Assembly (NCBI GenBank): GCA_963781705.1
Contig: CAWAGP010000010.1
Span: forward strand, 1-64,000
DNA: 64,000 nucleotides
Source: JALYGJ01 sp963781705
Lineage (GTDB): Bacteria; Chloroflexota; Limnocylindria; Limnocylindrales; CSP1-4
Reading direction: 5' to 3'
The number at the start of each line of letters is the position of its first letter. The first letter of the stretch is position 1. This document shows positions 7,554 through 16,902 of this stretch, one piece after another. The notes under the pieces are model-generated. The model was given only the letters and a program-made list of their open reading frames with translations, searched no databases and had not been told where the DNA came from. Made by a program: the position numbers and the translations under genes.

Positions 7554-8174
7554 TTAGTGGACGACCGTCACGTCGACCGCGGGACCGAAATCGAACGCGC
7601 CCGCTCCGTTGCCGGCCGCCGGGCTCGCAGCCGGATTGAGGCTCGCTCCGGGCTGGAAGCTCGTCGCGCCCGGCTCGACCGATACCGTGCTGCCCACGGT
7701 CACGTCGCTCGCCGACCCGCTGGTTGAGTCGTGATAGGTCGTCTGACTGTCCAGCGGCACGGTGACCCGCGTGCCGTCGTCGAGCGTGAGCGTGATCGAA
7801 TCGGAGCCTATCGTCGTGACCTGACCACGCAGGCTGAGCGAGCGCAGCTGCGTGCGAAAGGCGCCCGCGCCGCCGGGTGGGCCGCCGCCGGCAGCGAAAC
7901 TGGCGAACGGGAACCCACCACCGCGCTGGAAGCCGTTGCCGCCGCCGGGCGTGGCGGCCGATGCGGGTGCGGTCAGCCGGCCGCCGGCAAAGGCAAGCCC
8001 GGCCACGGCCACGAACGCCGCCACGCCGAGCGCCACCGATCCCGCGCGACTCTGCTTGCGCACTGGCCGGACGACCGACGGCGCGGTTGGTGTGACCGGC
8101 GCGAGGCTCGGCGTGGGAGTGTCCGTTGCGGCCGGAGTGGTCGGCGGGTCGATGGGGGCGACGCGATCGTCCAA
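7554..8174 (-). CDS. Membrane-anchored extracytoplasmic protein of the efflux operon
   Basis: A 206-residue protein with a Pro/Thr/Ala-rich cytoplasmic N-terminus (about 45 residues), one membrane segment (SVALGVAAFVAVAGLAFAGG), a Gly-rich linker (GGGNGFQRGGGFPF) and a small beta-rich domain with SLRGQVTTIGSDSITLTLDD and GTRVTVPLDSQTTY. That domain resembles the DUF5666 OB-like module (GTVTSVDGSTITL). It is the last gene of the MacAB-type operon, 10 bases after the permease. It might modulate or sense on the outer face of the membrane. The domain assignment is from memory. Confidence 0.6.
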   Translation of the reverse strand: MDDRVAPIDPPTTPAATDTPTPSLAPVTPTAPSVVRPVRKQSRAGSVALGVAAFVAVAGLAFAGGRLTAPASAATPGGGNGFQRGGGFPFASFAAGGGPPGGAGAFRTQLRSLSLRGQVTTIGSDSITLTLDDGTRVTVPLDSQTTYHDSTSGSASDVTVGSTVSVEPGATSFQPGASLNPAASPAAGNGAGAFDFGPAVDVTVVH

Positions 8175-8184
8175 GGGTCAACTC

Positions 8185-9393
8185 CTATTCATAGCGCAGC
8201 GCTGAAACTGGATCAAGTCGGGCAGCCTGGCGCGCCGGCCAGACGCCGAAGACGACGCCGACGAGAAGTGAGAACACGACGGCGGCGAGGACGGTCAGTG
8301 GGCTGAACTGGAGACCCCAGCCGGCGACCGCTCCGATCAGCCATGAGACGGCTATGCCGATCACGATGCCGATCGCGCCGCCGAGCAGGGACAGGGTCAG
8401 TGCCTCGATCAGGAACTGCGCCAGGATGTCGCGCTGGCGCGCTCCGACTGCCTTGCGAATGCCGATCTCGCGGGTTCGTTCGCGGACCGACACGAGCATG
8501 ATGTTCATGACCCCGATGCCGCCGACGATGAGCGAGATCGAGGCGATGCCGGCCAGCAGTAGCGACAGGATGGTGGTCACCGAGCCAAATGTGTCAAGCA
8601 GCTGTGACTGGTCGGAAATCGAGAAATCATCGGTGCCCTCGCTCGTGCCGTGGCGCTGGCGCAGCAGGGCGGTGATCTCGGCCTTGGCCTGGTCGATCCC
8701 CTGCTGGCTGGCGACACTGACGTAGATCGAGCGAACGCTGTCACCGCCGACGAAGCTGTGCTGGACGACGGACAGCGGCACGTAGACCTCGTCATCGGTG
8801 TTCAGCGGACCGGCGCCGCCCTTCGCCTGGAGGATGCCGACCAGGCGGAAGGGGATGCCCTCGATGGTGATGTTGCTGCCCAGGTCGGCGGCCGTCAGGC
8901 CGAGATTGGTGGCGGTGGTCGATCCGACCACCGCCATGCGCAAGCCGTAGTCGACCGACGCAGGATTGAGGAAGGCGCCCTGTGCGAGTGCCTCGTTGCG
9001 GATCGTGGCGTAGTCGGCGGTCGTCCCCACGATGGTGGTGGTCTCGTTGTTGCTCCCGTAGATGATGAGCCCGCTGGTAGTGATCTGGGGGGCCACGCCG
9101 GAGATGCCGGCGAGCCCGGCGATGGCGGCGGTATCGTCGAGCGTGAGCGTGTCGGCCGAGCCGGCTGCCTGGCGTGTCAGGCCGACTGAGCTACTGCCGG
9201 CGTTGACGGTCAGCAGGTTGGTGCCCAGGGACTCGATCTGCGAGGTGATGCCCGAGGTGGCGCCCTGCCCGACGCCCACCAGCGCGACGACGGAGGCCAC
9301 GCCGATGATCACGCCGAGCATGGTCAGCGCGGAACGGAGCCGGCTGGTGGCCAGCCGTCCGCCTGCCAACCGCAGAAGCTCGAACAGGTTCAT
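8185..9393 (-). CDS. MacB-type ABC transporter permease
   Basis: A 402-residue permease of the FtsX/MacB superfamily. The N-terminus LFELLRLAGGRLATSRLRSALTM precedes the first membrane helix (GVIIGVASVVALVGVG). A large extracytoplasmic MacB periplasmic core domain follows (about 45-270), then three helices at the C-terminus around IASISLIVGGIGVMNIMLV, the coupling motif RTREIGIRKAVGAR, and a final VWPARQAARLDPVSALRYE. It pairs with the ATPase immediately upstream (4-bp overlap) to drive mechanotransmission-type export of peptides, drugs or lipoproteins. The substrate is unknown. Confidence 0.9.
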   Translation of the reverse strand: MNLFELLRLAGGRLATSRLRSALTMLGVIIGVASVVALVGVGQGATSGITSQIESLGTNLLTVNAGSSSVGLTRQAAGSADTLTLDDTAAIAGLAGISGVAPQITTSGLIIYGSNNETTTIVGTTADYATIRNEALAQGAFLNPASVDYGLRMAVVGSTTATNLGLTAADLGSNITIEGIPFRLVGILQAKGGAGPLNTDDEVYVPLSVVQHSFVGGDSVRSIYVSVASQQGIDQAKAEITALLRQRHGTSEGTDDFSISDQSQLLDTFGSVTTILSLLLAGIASISLIVGGIGVMNIMLVSVRERTREIGIRKAVGARQRDILAQFLIEALTLSLLGGAIGIVIGIAVSWLIGAVAGWGLQFSPLTVLAAVVFSLLVGVVFGVWPARQAARLDPVSALRYE

Positions 9394-10061
9394 GCCGCGA
9401 CGCGCCCGTCGAGCACGTGGACCTGCCGGTCGGCATCCGCGGCGATATCCGGGTCGTGCGTGATGAGCACGATCGTCCGGCCGCTCTGGTGGAGCTCGCG
9501 CATGATGCGCATCACCTCGGCCCCGGCATGCGAGTCGAGGTTGCCGGTCGGCTCGTCGGCCAGGATGAGCGCCGGCTCAGTGACGAGTGCGCGCGCCACG
9601 GCGACGCGCTGCTGCTCACCACCGGACAGCTCCGATGGCTCGTGTGTCAGTCGTTCGCCCAGGCCCAGCCTTTCCAGCGCCTCTGACGCGCGGCGGTGGC
9701 GTTCGCGCCGGCCGATGCCCTGGTAGAGCAAGGGCGTGGCAACGTTCTCGACGGCCGACGTGCGCGGCAGCAGGTTGAACGACTGGAAGACGAAACCGAT
9801 CATCTGGCTGCGCAACCGCGCCAGGGCGTCGTCGCTCAGCTCTTCCACCGGCGTTCCGGCGAGCACGTACTGGCCGCTCGTCGCGCGATCGAGGCAGCCG
9901 ATGATGTTCATCAGGGTCGACTTGCCCGAGCCCGACGGCCCGACGATGGCGACGAACTCACCTGGGGCGACACCGAGGTTGACGCCCGACAGAGCCGTCA
10001 CCGCCAGCCGGCCGGTCTCGTAGACGCGCCCGACATCGCGCAGGGCGACGACCTGGTTCAC
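9390..10061 (-). CDS. MacB/LolD-type ABC transporter ATPase
   Basis: A 223-residue ATPase with every ABC motif: Walker A GPSGSGKST near residue 41, Q-loop FVFQSFNLLP, signature LSGGEQQRVAVARAL, Walker B LILADEPTGNLDS, and a switch His in VLITHDPD. The LDS after the D-loop and the overall sequence put it in the MacB/LolD/FtsE class of mechanotransmission ATPases. It overlaps the adaptor gene upstream and the permease gene downstream by four bases each, so the three are translationally coupled. Confidence 0.92.
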   Translation of the reverse strand: MNQVVALRDVGRVYETGRLAVTALSGVNLGVAPGEFVAIVGPSGSGKSTLMNIIGCLDRATSGQYVLAGTPVEELSDDALARLRSQMIGFVFQSFNLLPRTSAVENVATPLLYQGIGRRERHRRASEALERLGLGERLTHEPSELSGGEQQRVAVARALVTEPALILADEPTGNLDSHAGAEVMRIMRELHQSGRTIVLITHDPDIAADADRQVHVLDGRVAA

Positions 10062-11557
10062 GGCGTGACGATGCGCTGTGTACCTGAGCCGCCGCGGAAC
10101 GTGCCGCCGCCCGGGAAGGCGCCGCCGCCGCCGAGAGTGAACGTGTTCGAGTTGGACGAGGAGTTGAGTGACGAGGTCGTGCCGGTGACCACTGTTTCGC
10201 CGGCGTTGAGGCCCGACTTGATCTCGGCCAGGCTCGAGGTGACCAGCCCGACCTCGACCGAGCGAACGGTCACGCTGCTGGACGAGTCCATCACGCGCAC
10301 GGAGTAGCTGCCGTTGCTGCCGACGAGCGCGATCGAGGGGACCGCGACCACGTTGTCCGCCTCGGCCAGCGTTACCGCCGCTTGGGCCGACATGCCCGGC
10401 ATCGCCTTGGCCGGCACCGTGCCGACATCGATGGTAACGGCGTAGCTGACGACGCTGCTGCCGCCCGACGTGGCGGCTACCGGGTCGATGCTGCTGACCG
10501 TTCCGGCGAGCACGTCGCCAGTCGCGCTGACGGTCACCGACGCCTTCTGGCCGACGGCCAGCGAAGGCACGTCGGCTTCGGCGAAGTCGGCCGTGACCTG
10601 CATGTTCTGGCCGATCATCTCGATGGCGTCGCCACTCGGCGCATCGGCGCCGGCCACGACGTTGACCGCTATGACCGTGCCGTCGATCGGCGCGCTGAGG
10701 GTCGCCGCATCCAGCTGCGACTGGGCATCGTCGACCGACTGCTGAGCCTGGAGCAGTGACGCGTGGTCGGAAGCGATCACGTCGGCGGCGGCCGTGGCCG
10801 TGTTCTGGCTGTAGTTGTTCTGGGCCGATTGCAGTGACAGCTGCGCCGACGCCACCTGCTCCTGTGCCTGGCGGTTCGACGCGTTGATCTGGATCCTGCT
10901 CAGCTTGAGCGAGTCCTTGGCCTGGCTGACGGCGTTCTTGTCATTGCTGATGACCGTGTCAGGTGCGCCCGCGGCCTTGTCGTCGGCAAGCTGCTGCTCG
11001 GCCTGGGTCACGGCGTCCTTGGCCTGTGACAGCTTGATGGCATTCTGGTTGAGCGTGTCGTCGCGCGACTTCTTCGCTGCATCGAGCTGTTGCTGCGCCT
11101 GATCGACCGAGATCTGGGCCGATTGCTGGTCCGTCGCGGTCGGCCCACCGCTGTCGCTGTCGTACCTGGCCTGCGCGGTTGCCAGATTCGCCTGTGCCAC
11201 GGCCAGCGCCGTCTGCGCGCTCGAGGTGTCGCCCACGGCCAGGACGTCACCGGTCTTGACCTGCTGCCCGACGCTTGCGTTGACCTGGTTGACCAGCCAG
11301 GTGGTGTTGCCGGTCGACGGTGGGCTGGCCGCGGCATCGATGACGTACGGCTTCGAGCCGAAGGCGAGGCCATATTCGACAGCCGCTGCCAGGTTGCCGT
11401 TGGCGACCGCCTGTTCGACCACGTTGGTCTGGGTCGCCTGGCTGGTGATGTATTGCGTCGTGTCGCTGCTACCAAGTGCGGGTCCGAACAGAGCGATAAC
11501 GACCGCGCCGACACCGACCAGGACCAGGACGATCGCGCCCAGCGTCCGCCAACCCAT
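10058..11557 (-). CDS. HlyD/MacA-type efflux adaptor protein
   Basis: About 499 residues from the Met at 11557 (MGWRTLGAIVLVLVGVGAVV, one membrane helix; GGAG lies about nine bases upstream). An open frame reaches 11719, but that extension would overlap the divergent channel gene. A lipoyl-like half (VNQVNASVGQQVKTGDVLAVG) is followed by a very long coiled-coil hairpin (Gln/Ala/Lys/Asp heptads, about residues 140-290), a second lipoyl half (DAATLSAPIDGTVIAVNV), a beta-barrel domain and a Gly-rich tail (GGGGAFPGGGTFRGG). It bridges the permease to the outside of the cell. In a monoderm the long hairpin has no outer-membrane partner, so its role there is open. Confidence 0.85.
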   Translation of the reverse strand: MGWRTLGAIVLVLVGVGAVVIALFGPALGSSDTTQYITSQATQTNVVEQAVANGNLAAAVEYGLAFGSKPYVIDAAASPPSTGNTTWLVNQVNASVGQQVKTGDVLAVGDTSSAQTALAVAQANLATAQARYDSDSGGPTATDQQSAQISVDQAQQQLDAAKKSRDDTLNQNAIKLSQAKDAVTQAEQQLADDKAAGAPDTVISNDKNAVSQAKDSLKLSRIQINASNRQAQEQVASAQLSLQSAQNNYSQNTATAAADVIASDHASLLQAQQSVDDAQSQLDAATLSAPIDGTVIAVNVVAGADAPSGDAIEMIGQNMQVTADFAEADVPSLAVGQKASVTVSATGDVLAGTVSSIDPVAATSGGSSVVSYAVTIDVGTVPAKAMPGMSAQAAVTLAEADNVVAVPSIALVGSNGSYSVRVMDSSSSVTVRSVEVGLVTSSLAEIKSGLNAGETVVTGTTSSLNSSSNSNTFTLGGGGAFPGGGTFRGGSGTQRIVTP

Positions 11558-11636
11558 ACTGAACAGACTCCGCTGCGGGCCTCGAATGATTTCCGACCGA
11601 CCTGAACCACCGCTGAGCCTTGGCTGGTAACTCGCT

Positions 11637-12695
11637 GTGGATGTGCGTGGTGGCCTTACCATCGAACCCGTGAACGCCACGCCCGGTCGCGCGCCGGCTG
11701 CCGCCGGAGCTCGATCCATTCCTCGTCTGGGAGTGGTGTGGGTGGCGCTGGTCGTGGTGCTGATCGTGGCCGGCAGCGCCGGCTACGTGGTGCTCGAGGG
11801 CTGGTCGCCGTTCGACGCGCTGTACATGACGGTGATCACCATGTCGACCGTCGGCTTCCAAGAAGTCCACGACCTGAACCCCGTCGGCCAGGTGTGGACG
11901 CTGCTGGTCGTCGTTATCGGCGTGGGCATCATCTTCGGGTCCGTCGGTCTGGTCGGCGAGTCGTTCGTGGCTGAGGCGCTCAGCGGCAGAAGGGAGAAGC
12001 GACGCATGGCGAAGTCAGTCGCGGCGCTCGAGCGCCATTTCGTACTGTGCGGCTACGGGCGTGTCGGCCGTACCGCCGCCGGCGAACTCGAGCATGCCGG
12101 ATTGCCGTTCGTCGTCATCGACATCAACCAGGCATCGGTCGATGACGCAGCGCGCGAAGGGCGACTGGTCGTTGCCGGGGATGCCACGCGCGACGAAGTG
12201 CTGGAGACGGCCGGCGTGCATCGCGCGCGCGGATTGATCACCACCATGGACACCGACGCCAACAACGTCTACGTGGTGCTGTCCGGCCGGGCCCTCAACC
12301 CCGGCCTGTTCATCGTCGCGCGAGCCAACCAGGAAGATGCCGAGGCCAAGCTGCGCCAGGCAGGCGCCGACCGGGTGGTCTCGCCCTACTCACGCGCCGG
12401 CCGGCAGATCGCCGAGCTGGCCACTCGCCCGCGCGTGGCCGACTTCATCGACTTTGCCCTGTCGCATGGGCAGCTGTCGTTCTCGATCGAGGAGCTCGAG
12501 GTGGCGGCCGACTCGCCGCTGGCCGGTCGCACGGTGGCCGACCTGGTGGCGCGCGGCATCCATCTGCTCGCTGTCGTCCATGGACCGCGCGACTTCGAGA
12601 CCAATCCCCCGACCGACCGCGTGCTGGTGGCCGGCGATCAACTCATCCTCAGCGGTACAGCCGACGCCCTGAGTTCGTTGCGCGACCAGGGCTGA
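11637..12695 (+). CDS. Two-helix potassium channel with RCK (TrkA-N/TrkA-C) domains
   Basis: A 352-residue channel beginning at GTG 11637; a GTG at 11667 is an alternative. Two membrane helices (GVVWVALVVVLIVAGSAGYV and TLLVVVIGVGIIFGSVGLVG) flank a pore loop with selectivity filter TVGFQE, where Phe replaces the usual Tyr of TVGYG, a variant I recall in bacterial RCK channels. Residues about 130-250 are a Rossmann RCK domain (FVLCGYGRVGRTAAGELE) and about 270-352 a TrkA-C regulatory domain. MthK-like gating by ligand is expected. It is convergent with the KimA-like gene and belongs to the potassium block. Confidence 0.87.
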   Translation: MDVRGGLTIEPVNATPGRAPAAAGARSIPRLGVVWVALVVVLIVAGSAGYVVLEGWSPFDALYMTVITMSTVGFQEVHDLNPVGQVWTLLVVVIGVGIIFGSVGLVGESFVAEALSGRREKRRMAKSVAALERHFVLCGYGRVGRTAAGELEHAGLPFVVIDINQASVDDAAREGRLVVAGDATRDEVLETAGVHRARGLITTMDTDANNVYVVLSGRALNPGLFIVARANQEDAEAKLRQAGADRVVSPYSRAGRQIAELATRPRVADFIDFALSHGQLSFSIEELEVAADSPLAGRTVADLVARGIHLLAVVHGPRDFETNPPTDRVLVAGDQLILSGTADALSSLRDQG

Positions 12696-12701
12696 GCCGG
12701 C

Positions 12702-12726
12702 CACGTCCGCCGAGTCGGCGGACGTG
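12702..12726. terminator. Hairpin between convergent potassium genes
   Basis: CACGTCCGCCG and CGGCGGACGTG form an 11-bp perfect stem around AGT, seven bases after the channel stop and 17 before the end of the convergent kimA-like gene. There is no T-tract, so it is either a bidirectional hairpin barrier or part of a factor-dependent terminator. Confidence 0.55.
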
Positions 12727-12742
12727 CGGCGCGATCAGGCCA

Positions 12743-14803
12743 TCAGACCGCGTCACCGTTGGTGCGCACGATCTCCGGACCCTCGCGCCGGAACGGGACA
12801 TTGACGACCACGGTGTGGCGCCGGCCCAGCAGTGCGCTGCGCAGCCGGCGCGCGGACTGGTTGTAGAGGATCCGCTCCCACCAGTTGCGCGCGACGAACT
12901 CGGGAACGACGACGAAAGTGATCGGCGCCGGCTTGTCGGCCGGCCAGGTCTGGTCCAGCACGTCGAGGTAGGCGAGGAGCGGTCCGATCAGCGCCCGGTA
13001 GGGCGATTCGACGATCACCAGGGGGACCTCGGGCAGCTGCTTCTCCCAGCGCTCACGCATCGCCGCCGCTTCCTCTGGGTTGTCGCTGATCAGCACGGCA
13101 AGGACGTCGCGCGAAATGGAGCGCGCCACGTTGAGCGCCTGGACCACCGAGCGATTGATGCCCGGTACGGGCACGATGACGCGCTCTTCGCGGTGGGGCC
13201 CGGGCAGGTGGACGTCGAGAGGGACCGCCAGTTGGGCGGCACTCGAGCGGTATTGGCGGCTGATGAAGAGCATGACCACGATGAGCACCGGGATCAGCAG
13301 CAACACCACCCATGCCCCGAGCAGGAACTTGGAGGCGGCCACTTCGATGGCCACCACGCCGGTGGTGGCCGCGCCGATGCCGTTGACCAGCGCCTTGCGC
13401 TGCCAGCCGCGTTCGCTGGCGCGGTGCGTATACCAGCGCCTGACCATGCCCGCCTGGCTCAGCGTGAAGGCGATGAACACACCGACCGTATACAGCGGAA
13501 TGAGCGCCGTCACGCTGCCGCCGAAGCCGATGATCAGGATGATGGCGAGGCCGGTCAGCAGGAGAATGCCGCTGTTGAAGGCCAATCGCTGGCCTCGGAA
13601 CTGGAAGACTCGAGGTAGGAAGCCGTCGCGCGCCAGGAAGCTGGACAGGCGCGGGAAGTCGGCAAAGGACGTGTTCGCGGCAAGGATCAACACCACGGCG
13701 GTGGCGATCTGGACGAGGTAGTGGAATGGCGTGTCGGCGCCGACGAAGGTACGCGTCAACTGGCTGATCACGGTCTCCTGCTCGGTTGGGTCGGGGATGA
13801 TGCCCAGCTGGCCCGACAGGAAGCCGATACCCAGGAAGATCAGCGCGAAGAATGTGCCCATCAACGTGATCACGATGCGCGCGTTGTGTGCCTCGGGCGC
13901 CTTGAACGCCTGGACGCCGTCGGCCACCGCCTCGGTGCCCGTCAGTGCCACCGAGCCTGACGCAAAGGCGCGCAGGATCAACAGCAGGCCGAGCGAGGTG
14001 GTCGCCTCGACGCTTGTCCAGGCAGGCGGCGCGGTGTACGTGGGCATCGTGCCGGTGGCGAAGCGGAACAGCCCGTACGCGAGCAGGCCGAAGATCGAGA
14101 CGAGGTAGATGTAGGTCGGGGCGCTGAAGACGAGGCCGCTCTCGCGGATGCCGCGGAGGTTGATCATCGCCAGCATGAGCACAAGCACGACGCCGACGAT
14201 CACCCTGGCATCGAACAGGCTGGGGAAGATCGACGTCAGCGCCGCCACGCCGGCCGCGATCGACACCGCGACCGTCAGGACGTAGTCGGTCAGGATCGCG
14301 GCCGCGGCGGTGAGCCCGGGCAAGGTGCCAAGGTTGTCGCTCGCAACGATGTACGAGCCGCCGCCCTTGGGGTAGGCGGCGATCGTCTGGCGATAGCTGG
14401 TGACCACGATCGCGAGCACGGCGACGACCACGATGGTGATCGGCAGCGTCAGCACCAGGGCGCCGGCGCCGGCGAGCGCCAGCACGCGCATGATCTCCTC
14501 GGTCGCATAGGCCGAGGACGAGATGTTGTCCGACGCGAAGACCGGCAGCGCGGTGGCCACGTTCAGCCGCTCAGTCGCTTCCTCCTCGAGTGACAGCGGG
14601 CGCCCGAAGAGCATCCGACTGACACGCGCGACGGCGCGCGCGGCAGGTGTGCGCGGACGCGACGCGGCTTCCTTGGCCACCATGGTCCGCGCCCCGGTGT
14701 AGCGGAAATACTCCGCGTGGGGACGGGCGACGCGGACGCGCCGGTCGCCGGGCCGCCGACCGACAAGCCGGTGTGGGCCCGGCGTTTGCTTTGGCTCTGT
14801 CAT
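12743..14803 (-). CDS. APC-superfamily potassium importer, KimA (YdaO)-like
   Basis: A 686-residue transporter with about 12 membrane helices and a soluble C-terminal domain. The sequence tracks Bacillus KimA as I remember it: a GRPLSLEEEATERL N-terminus, SYRQTIAAYPKGGGSYIV, DYVLTVAVSIAAGVAALTS, LTGTEAVADGVQAFK, ILAANTSFADFPRL, LIPLYTVGVFIAFTLSQAGM, a USP-like tail with VIVPVPGINRSVVQALNVA and ending around LYNQSARRLRSALLG. KimA imports K+ with protons and is inhibited by c-di-AMP. Most automatic annotation would say amino acid permease. The kdp neighbourhood supports potassium. The first 40 residues may be spurious, since a Met at 14683 is an alternative start. Confidence 0.8.
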   Translation of the reverse strand: MTEPKQTPGPHRLVGRRPGDRRVRVARPHAEYFRYTGARTMVAKEAASRPRTPAARAVARVSRMLFGRPLSLEEEATERLNVATALPVFASDNISSSAYATEEIMRVLALAGAGALVLTLPITIVVVAVLAIVVTSYRQTIAAYPKGGGSYIVASDNLGTLPGLTAAAAILTDYVLTVAVSIAAGVAALTSIFPSLFDARVIVGVVLVLMLAMINLRGIRESGLVFSAPTYIYLVSIFGLLAYGLFRFATGTMPTYTAPPAWTSVEATTSLGLLLILRAFASGSVALTGTEAVADGVQAFKAPEAHNARIVITLMGTFFALIFLGIGFLSGQLGIIPDPTEQETVISQLTRTFVGADTPFHYLVQIATAVVLILAANTSFADFPRLSSFLARDGFLPRVFQFRGQRLAFNSGILLLTGLAIILIIGFGGSVTALIPLYTVGVFIAFTLSQAGMVRRWYTHRASERGWQRKALVNGIGAATTGVVAIEVAASKFLLGAWVVLLLIPVLIVVMLFISRQYRSSAAQLAVPLDVHLPGPHREERVIVPVPGINRSVVQALNVARSISRDVLAVLISDNPEEAAAMRERWEKQLPEVPLVIVESPYRALIGPLLAYLDVLDQTWPADKPAPITFVVVPEFVARNWWERILYNQSARRLRSALLGRRHTVVVNVPFRREGPEIVRTNGDAV

Positions 14804-14882
14804 TCGGCGATAGGTTGTATCACCTCGTCAGCGGCTCGGTCGGACATTGCCGCTCGAATCGGCCGGTGAGGTTCGTGCCTCT

Positions 14883-15140
14883 TCAATCCTGAATGCGCGT
14901 GACGAGAAGATCCGTGCCGGATTGATCCGCCCTTGGCAATCGCTTGATGCGCAGTCCAGCCTCGAGCGCAAGCCGCTGCGCCTCGTCCAGCACCCGCTCG
15001 CCGTGCCTCATGCCGGCCACGACGACAGACGCCGTCCGGCCTGATGCCACGAAAGCAATCGCCTCTCGGGTCATCTGCAGTTCATGTTCGAAGAGTCCCG
15101 CGTCGCCAGCCGGGTCCGGCACAGATGAGTGGCCAGTCAT
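14883..15140 (-). CDS. Small kdp-locus paralogue A, 85 aa
   Basis: A soluble 85-residue protein, six bases after the KdpD-N gene. It shares a clear pattern with the gene at 21367: E-H/R-E, then REAIAFVASGRTASVVVAGM aligns with REAVTMVAAGHTERVVLASL, then LLDAARR-like and a TxLxxTRI ending. The alternation of helix and hydrophobic strand (SVVVAGM, LRIKRLP) resembles half of a universal-stress/KdpD-like alpha/beta fold. No catalytic residue is seen. Two copies bracket kdpFABC-kdpD, which points to a role in the same regulon. Confidence 0.6.
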   Translation of the reverse strand: MTGHSSVPDPAGDAGLFEHELQMTREAIAFVASGRTASVVVAGMRHGERVLDEAQRLALEAGLRIKRLPRADQSGTDLLVTRIQD

Positions 15141-15146
15141 TTCGGG

Positions 15147-16292
15147 CTAGCCGGCCACCAGGTGGATCTTCACTTCAGGCAGACGTTCCAGCAGTTGCTC
15201 GCTCAGCGGTCGCTCGCTGAAGCGCCGCCAACCTGAACGTGGACGGGACGGCAGGACCACGTGGTTGACGCGGCGGCGGCGGGCGAGCTGTTCCACGCCG
15301 GCGGCCACCGACGGAGCTTCGACGTGCACGATCTCAGCACCCAGGTCGACGGCGTCGCCCATTGCCTCCTGCAGGTCGCGGTTGTGATCGAAGGGCATCG
15401 AGCCGTCCTGCGGCGTTTCGACAACGATGGCCAGCAACGCGCCGTGGAGCGCGCCGGCCAGCTCGGCTGCACTTCGTATCGCCCGCGCCGACCCCTTGCC
15501 GCCGTCGACCAGTACCAGCACGCGTTCGGTGACGAGGCGCAACTGTTGACCGGTATCCGAGTCCTCCAGTTGACCCTCGACCCGGCGCGCGACGAGCCGC
15601 AGGGCAAGCTCGCGCAGGGCGGTCAGGTTGGCCTCGGTGAAGAACTTGGCGAGTGCCACCGCCGAGCGTTCGGGCGGGTAGACGTTGCCGTGCTTCATCC
15701 GCTGCCGCAGCGCATGCGGGCTCATGTCGATCAACTCGATCTCGTCCGCGCCGGCGAGCACCTCATCGGGCAGCCGCTCGTTCACCGGCGCCCCGGTGAT
15801 CGTGGCCACCGCGTCGGCCACGCTATCGAGGTGCTGGACGTTGAGCGTGGTCACCACGTGGATGCCATGGCCCCGGATGGCCTCGACGTCCTGCCAGCGC
15901 TTCTCGTGCAGTGAGCCCGGGACATTGGTGTGGGCCAGCTCGTCGATGAGGGCCACGGTCGGGTCACGCGTGATGATCGCGTCGGTGTCCATCTCCTCGA
16001 CTACCACGCCGCGGTACTCGATCCGCCGGCGCGGCACGACCTCGAGCCCATCGAGCAGTTCCGCCGTGTGTGGCCGGCCGTGCACTTCGGCGAAGCCGAC
16101 GACGACATCGGTGCCGCGGGCCAGTCGGCGGTGACCTTCCTCGAGCATCCGGTACGTCTTGCCGACGCCGGGCGCCATGCCGAGGTATATGCGCAGCCGG
16201 CCGCCCGGGCCGCCGGCGTCCGACTTGATGCGCGAGAGCATCTGCTCGGCTGTCGGGCGGAAGTCGAGTGGGTCACGCTCGGGGTCAGTCAT
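15147..16292 (-). CDS. kdpD: KdpD N-terminal sensor half (KdpD + USP domains, no kinase)
   Basis: A 381-residue soluble protein equal to the first 40% of classical KdpD. Residues about 28-240 are the KdpD domain with Walker A GMAPGVGKTYRML and the VVVGFAEVHGRPHTAELL, ALIDELAHTNVPGS and HVVTTLNVQHLDSV signatures. Residues about 250-380 are a universal-stress-protein domain (RVLVLVDGGKGSARAIRSAA), the region that binds c-di-AMP in other bacteria. No membrane helix or kinase domain follows. The missing half is the separate protein at 22477-24042. It follows kdpC by four bases and is probably co-expressed with the pump it senses. Confidence 0.92.
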   Translation of the reverse strand: MTDPERDPLDFRPTAEQMLSRIKSDAGGPGGRLRIYLGMAPGVGKTYRMLEEGHRRLARGTDVVVGFAEVHGRPHTAELLDGLEVVPRRRIEYRGVVVEEMDTDAIITRDPTVALIDELAHTNVPGSLHEKRWQDVEAIRGHGIHVVTTLNVQHLDSVADAVATITGAPVNERLPDEVLAGADEIELIDMSPHALRQRMKHGNVYPPERSAVALAKFFTEANLTALRELALRLVARRVEGQLEDSDTGQQLRLVTERVLVLVDGGKGSARAIRSAAELAGALHGALLAIVVETPQDGSMPFDHNRDLQEAMGDAVDLGAEIVHVEAPSVAAGVEQLARRRRVNHVVLPSRPRSGWRRFSERPLSEQLLERLPEVKIHLVAG

Positions 16293-16296
16293 TCGG

Positions 16297-16893
16297 CTAC
16301 TTCAGCAATCCGTCCAGATCGAGGTTCAGCTCGAGGACGTTGACACGCGGCTCGCCCAGGAAGCCGAAGACGGGTCCGTCGGTGTGGCGCTCGACCGCGG
16401 CGCGAACGTCGTCCTCGCTCATGTTGCGCGCGGCGGCGACGCGGGCCACCTGGTACGCAGCGGCCGCGGGACTGATATCGGGGTCCAGTCCGGAAGCGGA
16501 TGTCGTGACGAGATCCACCGGCACGGGGCCACCGCCGTTCGCCGCCCGCTCGCGATCGACCTCGGCGCTGATGCGGTCGATCAGCGCCTGGCTCGTCGGG
16601 CCCAGGTTGGAACCTCCCGAGACGTTCGCGTCATAACCGCAGGGATTTTGATCCGTGGCTCCGGCCGCCGACGGCCGGCCCCAGAAATACCGCGGCTGTT
16701 CGAAGCACTGGCCGATCAGGCTCGACCCGACGGTCTGGCCGTCGACGACGACCATCGACCCATTGGCCTGGCCGGGGAACGCGACCTGGGCGATGACCGT
16801 GACCAGCGCCGGATAGGCGGCACCGGTTATCACCGTCATGGCCAGCAGCAGCGCGCAGGCCGGCCACAGAACGCGGCGGAGGAAGGCAGTCAT
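16297..16893 (-). CDS. kdpC: Potassium-transporting ATPase subunit C
   Basis: A 198-residue subunit with one N-terminal membrane helix (VLWPACALLLAMTVITGAAYP) and the family pattern GQANGSMVVVDGQTVGSSLIGQ, YFWGRPSAA, TSASGLDPDISPAAAAYQV and the C-terminal GEPRVNVLELNLDLD. KdpC stabilises the KdpA-KdpB complex and aids ATP binding. It lies nine bases after kdpB and four before kdpD-N. Confidence 0.96.
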   Translation of the reverse strand: MTAFLRRVLWPACALLLAMTVITGAAYPALVTVIAQVAFPGQANGSMVVVDGQTVGSSLIGQCFEQPRYFWGRPSAAGATDQNPCGYDANVSGGSNLGPTSQALIDRISAEVDRERAANGGGPVPVDLVTTSASGLDPDISPAAAAYQVARVAAARNMSEDDVRAAVERHTDGPVFGFLGEPRVNVLELNLDLDGLLK

Positions 16894-16902
16894 CGATGAC
16901 CT

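Noticed and set aside
14804..14882. A c-di-AMP (ydaO-type) riboswitch before the KimA-like gene
   Set aside because: Only 79 bases separate the gene from its neighbour, too short for that riboswitch, and no matching motifs are visible.
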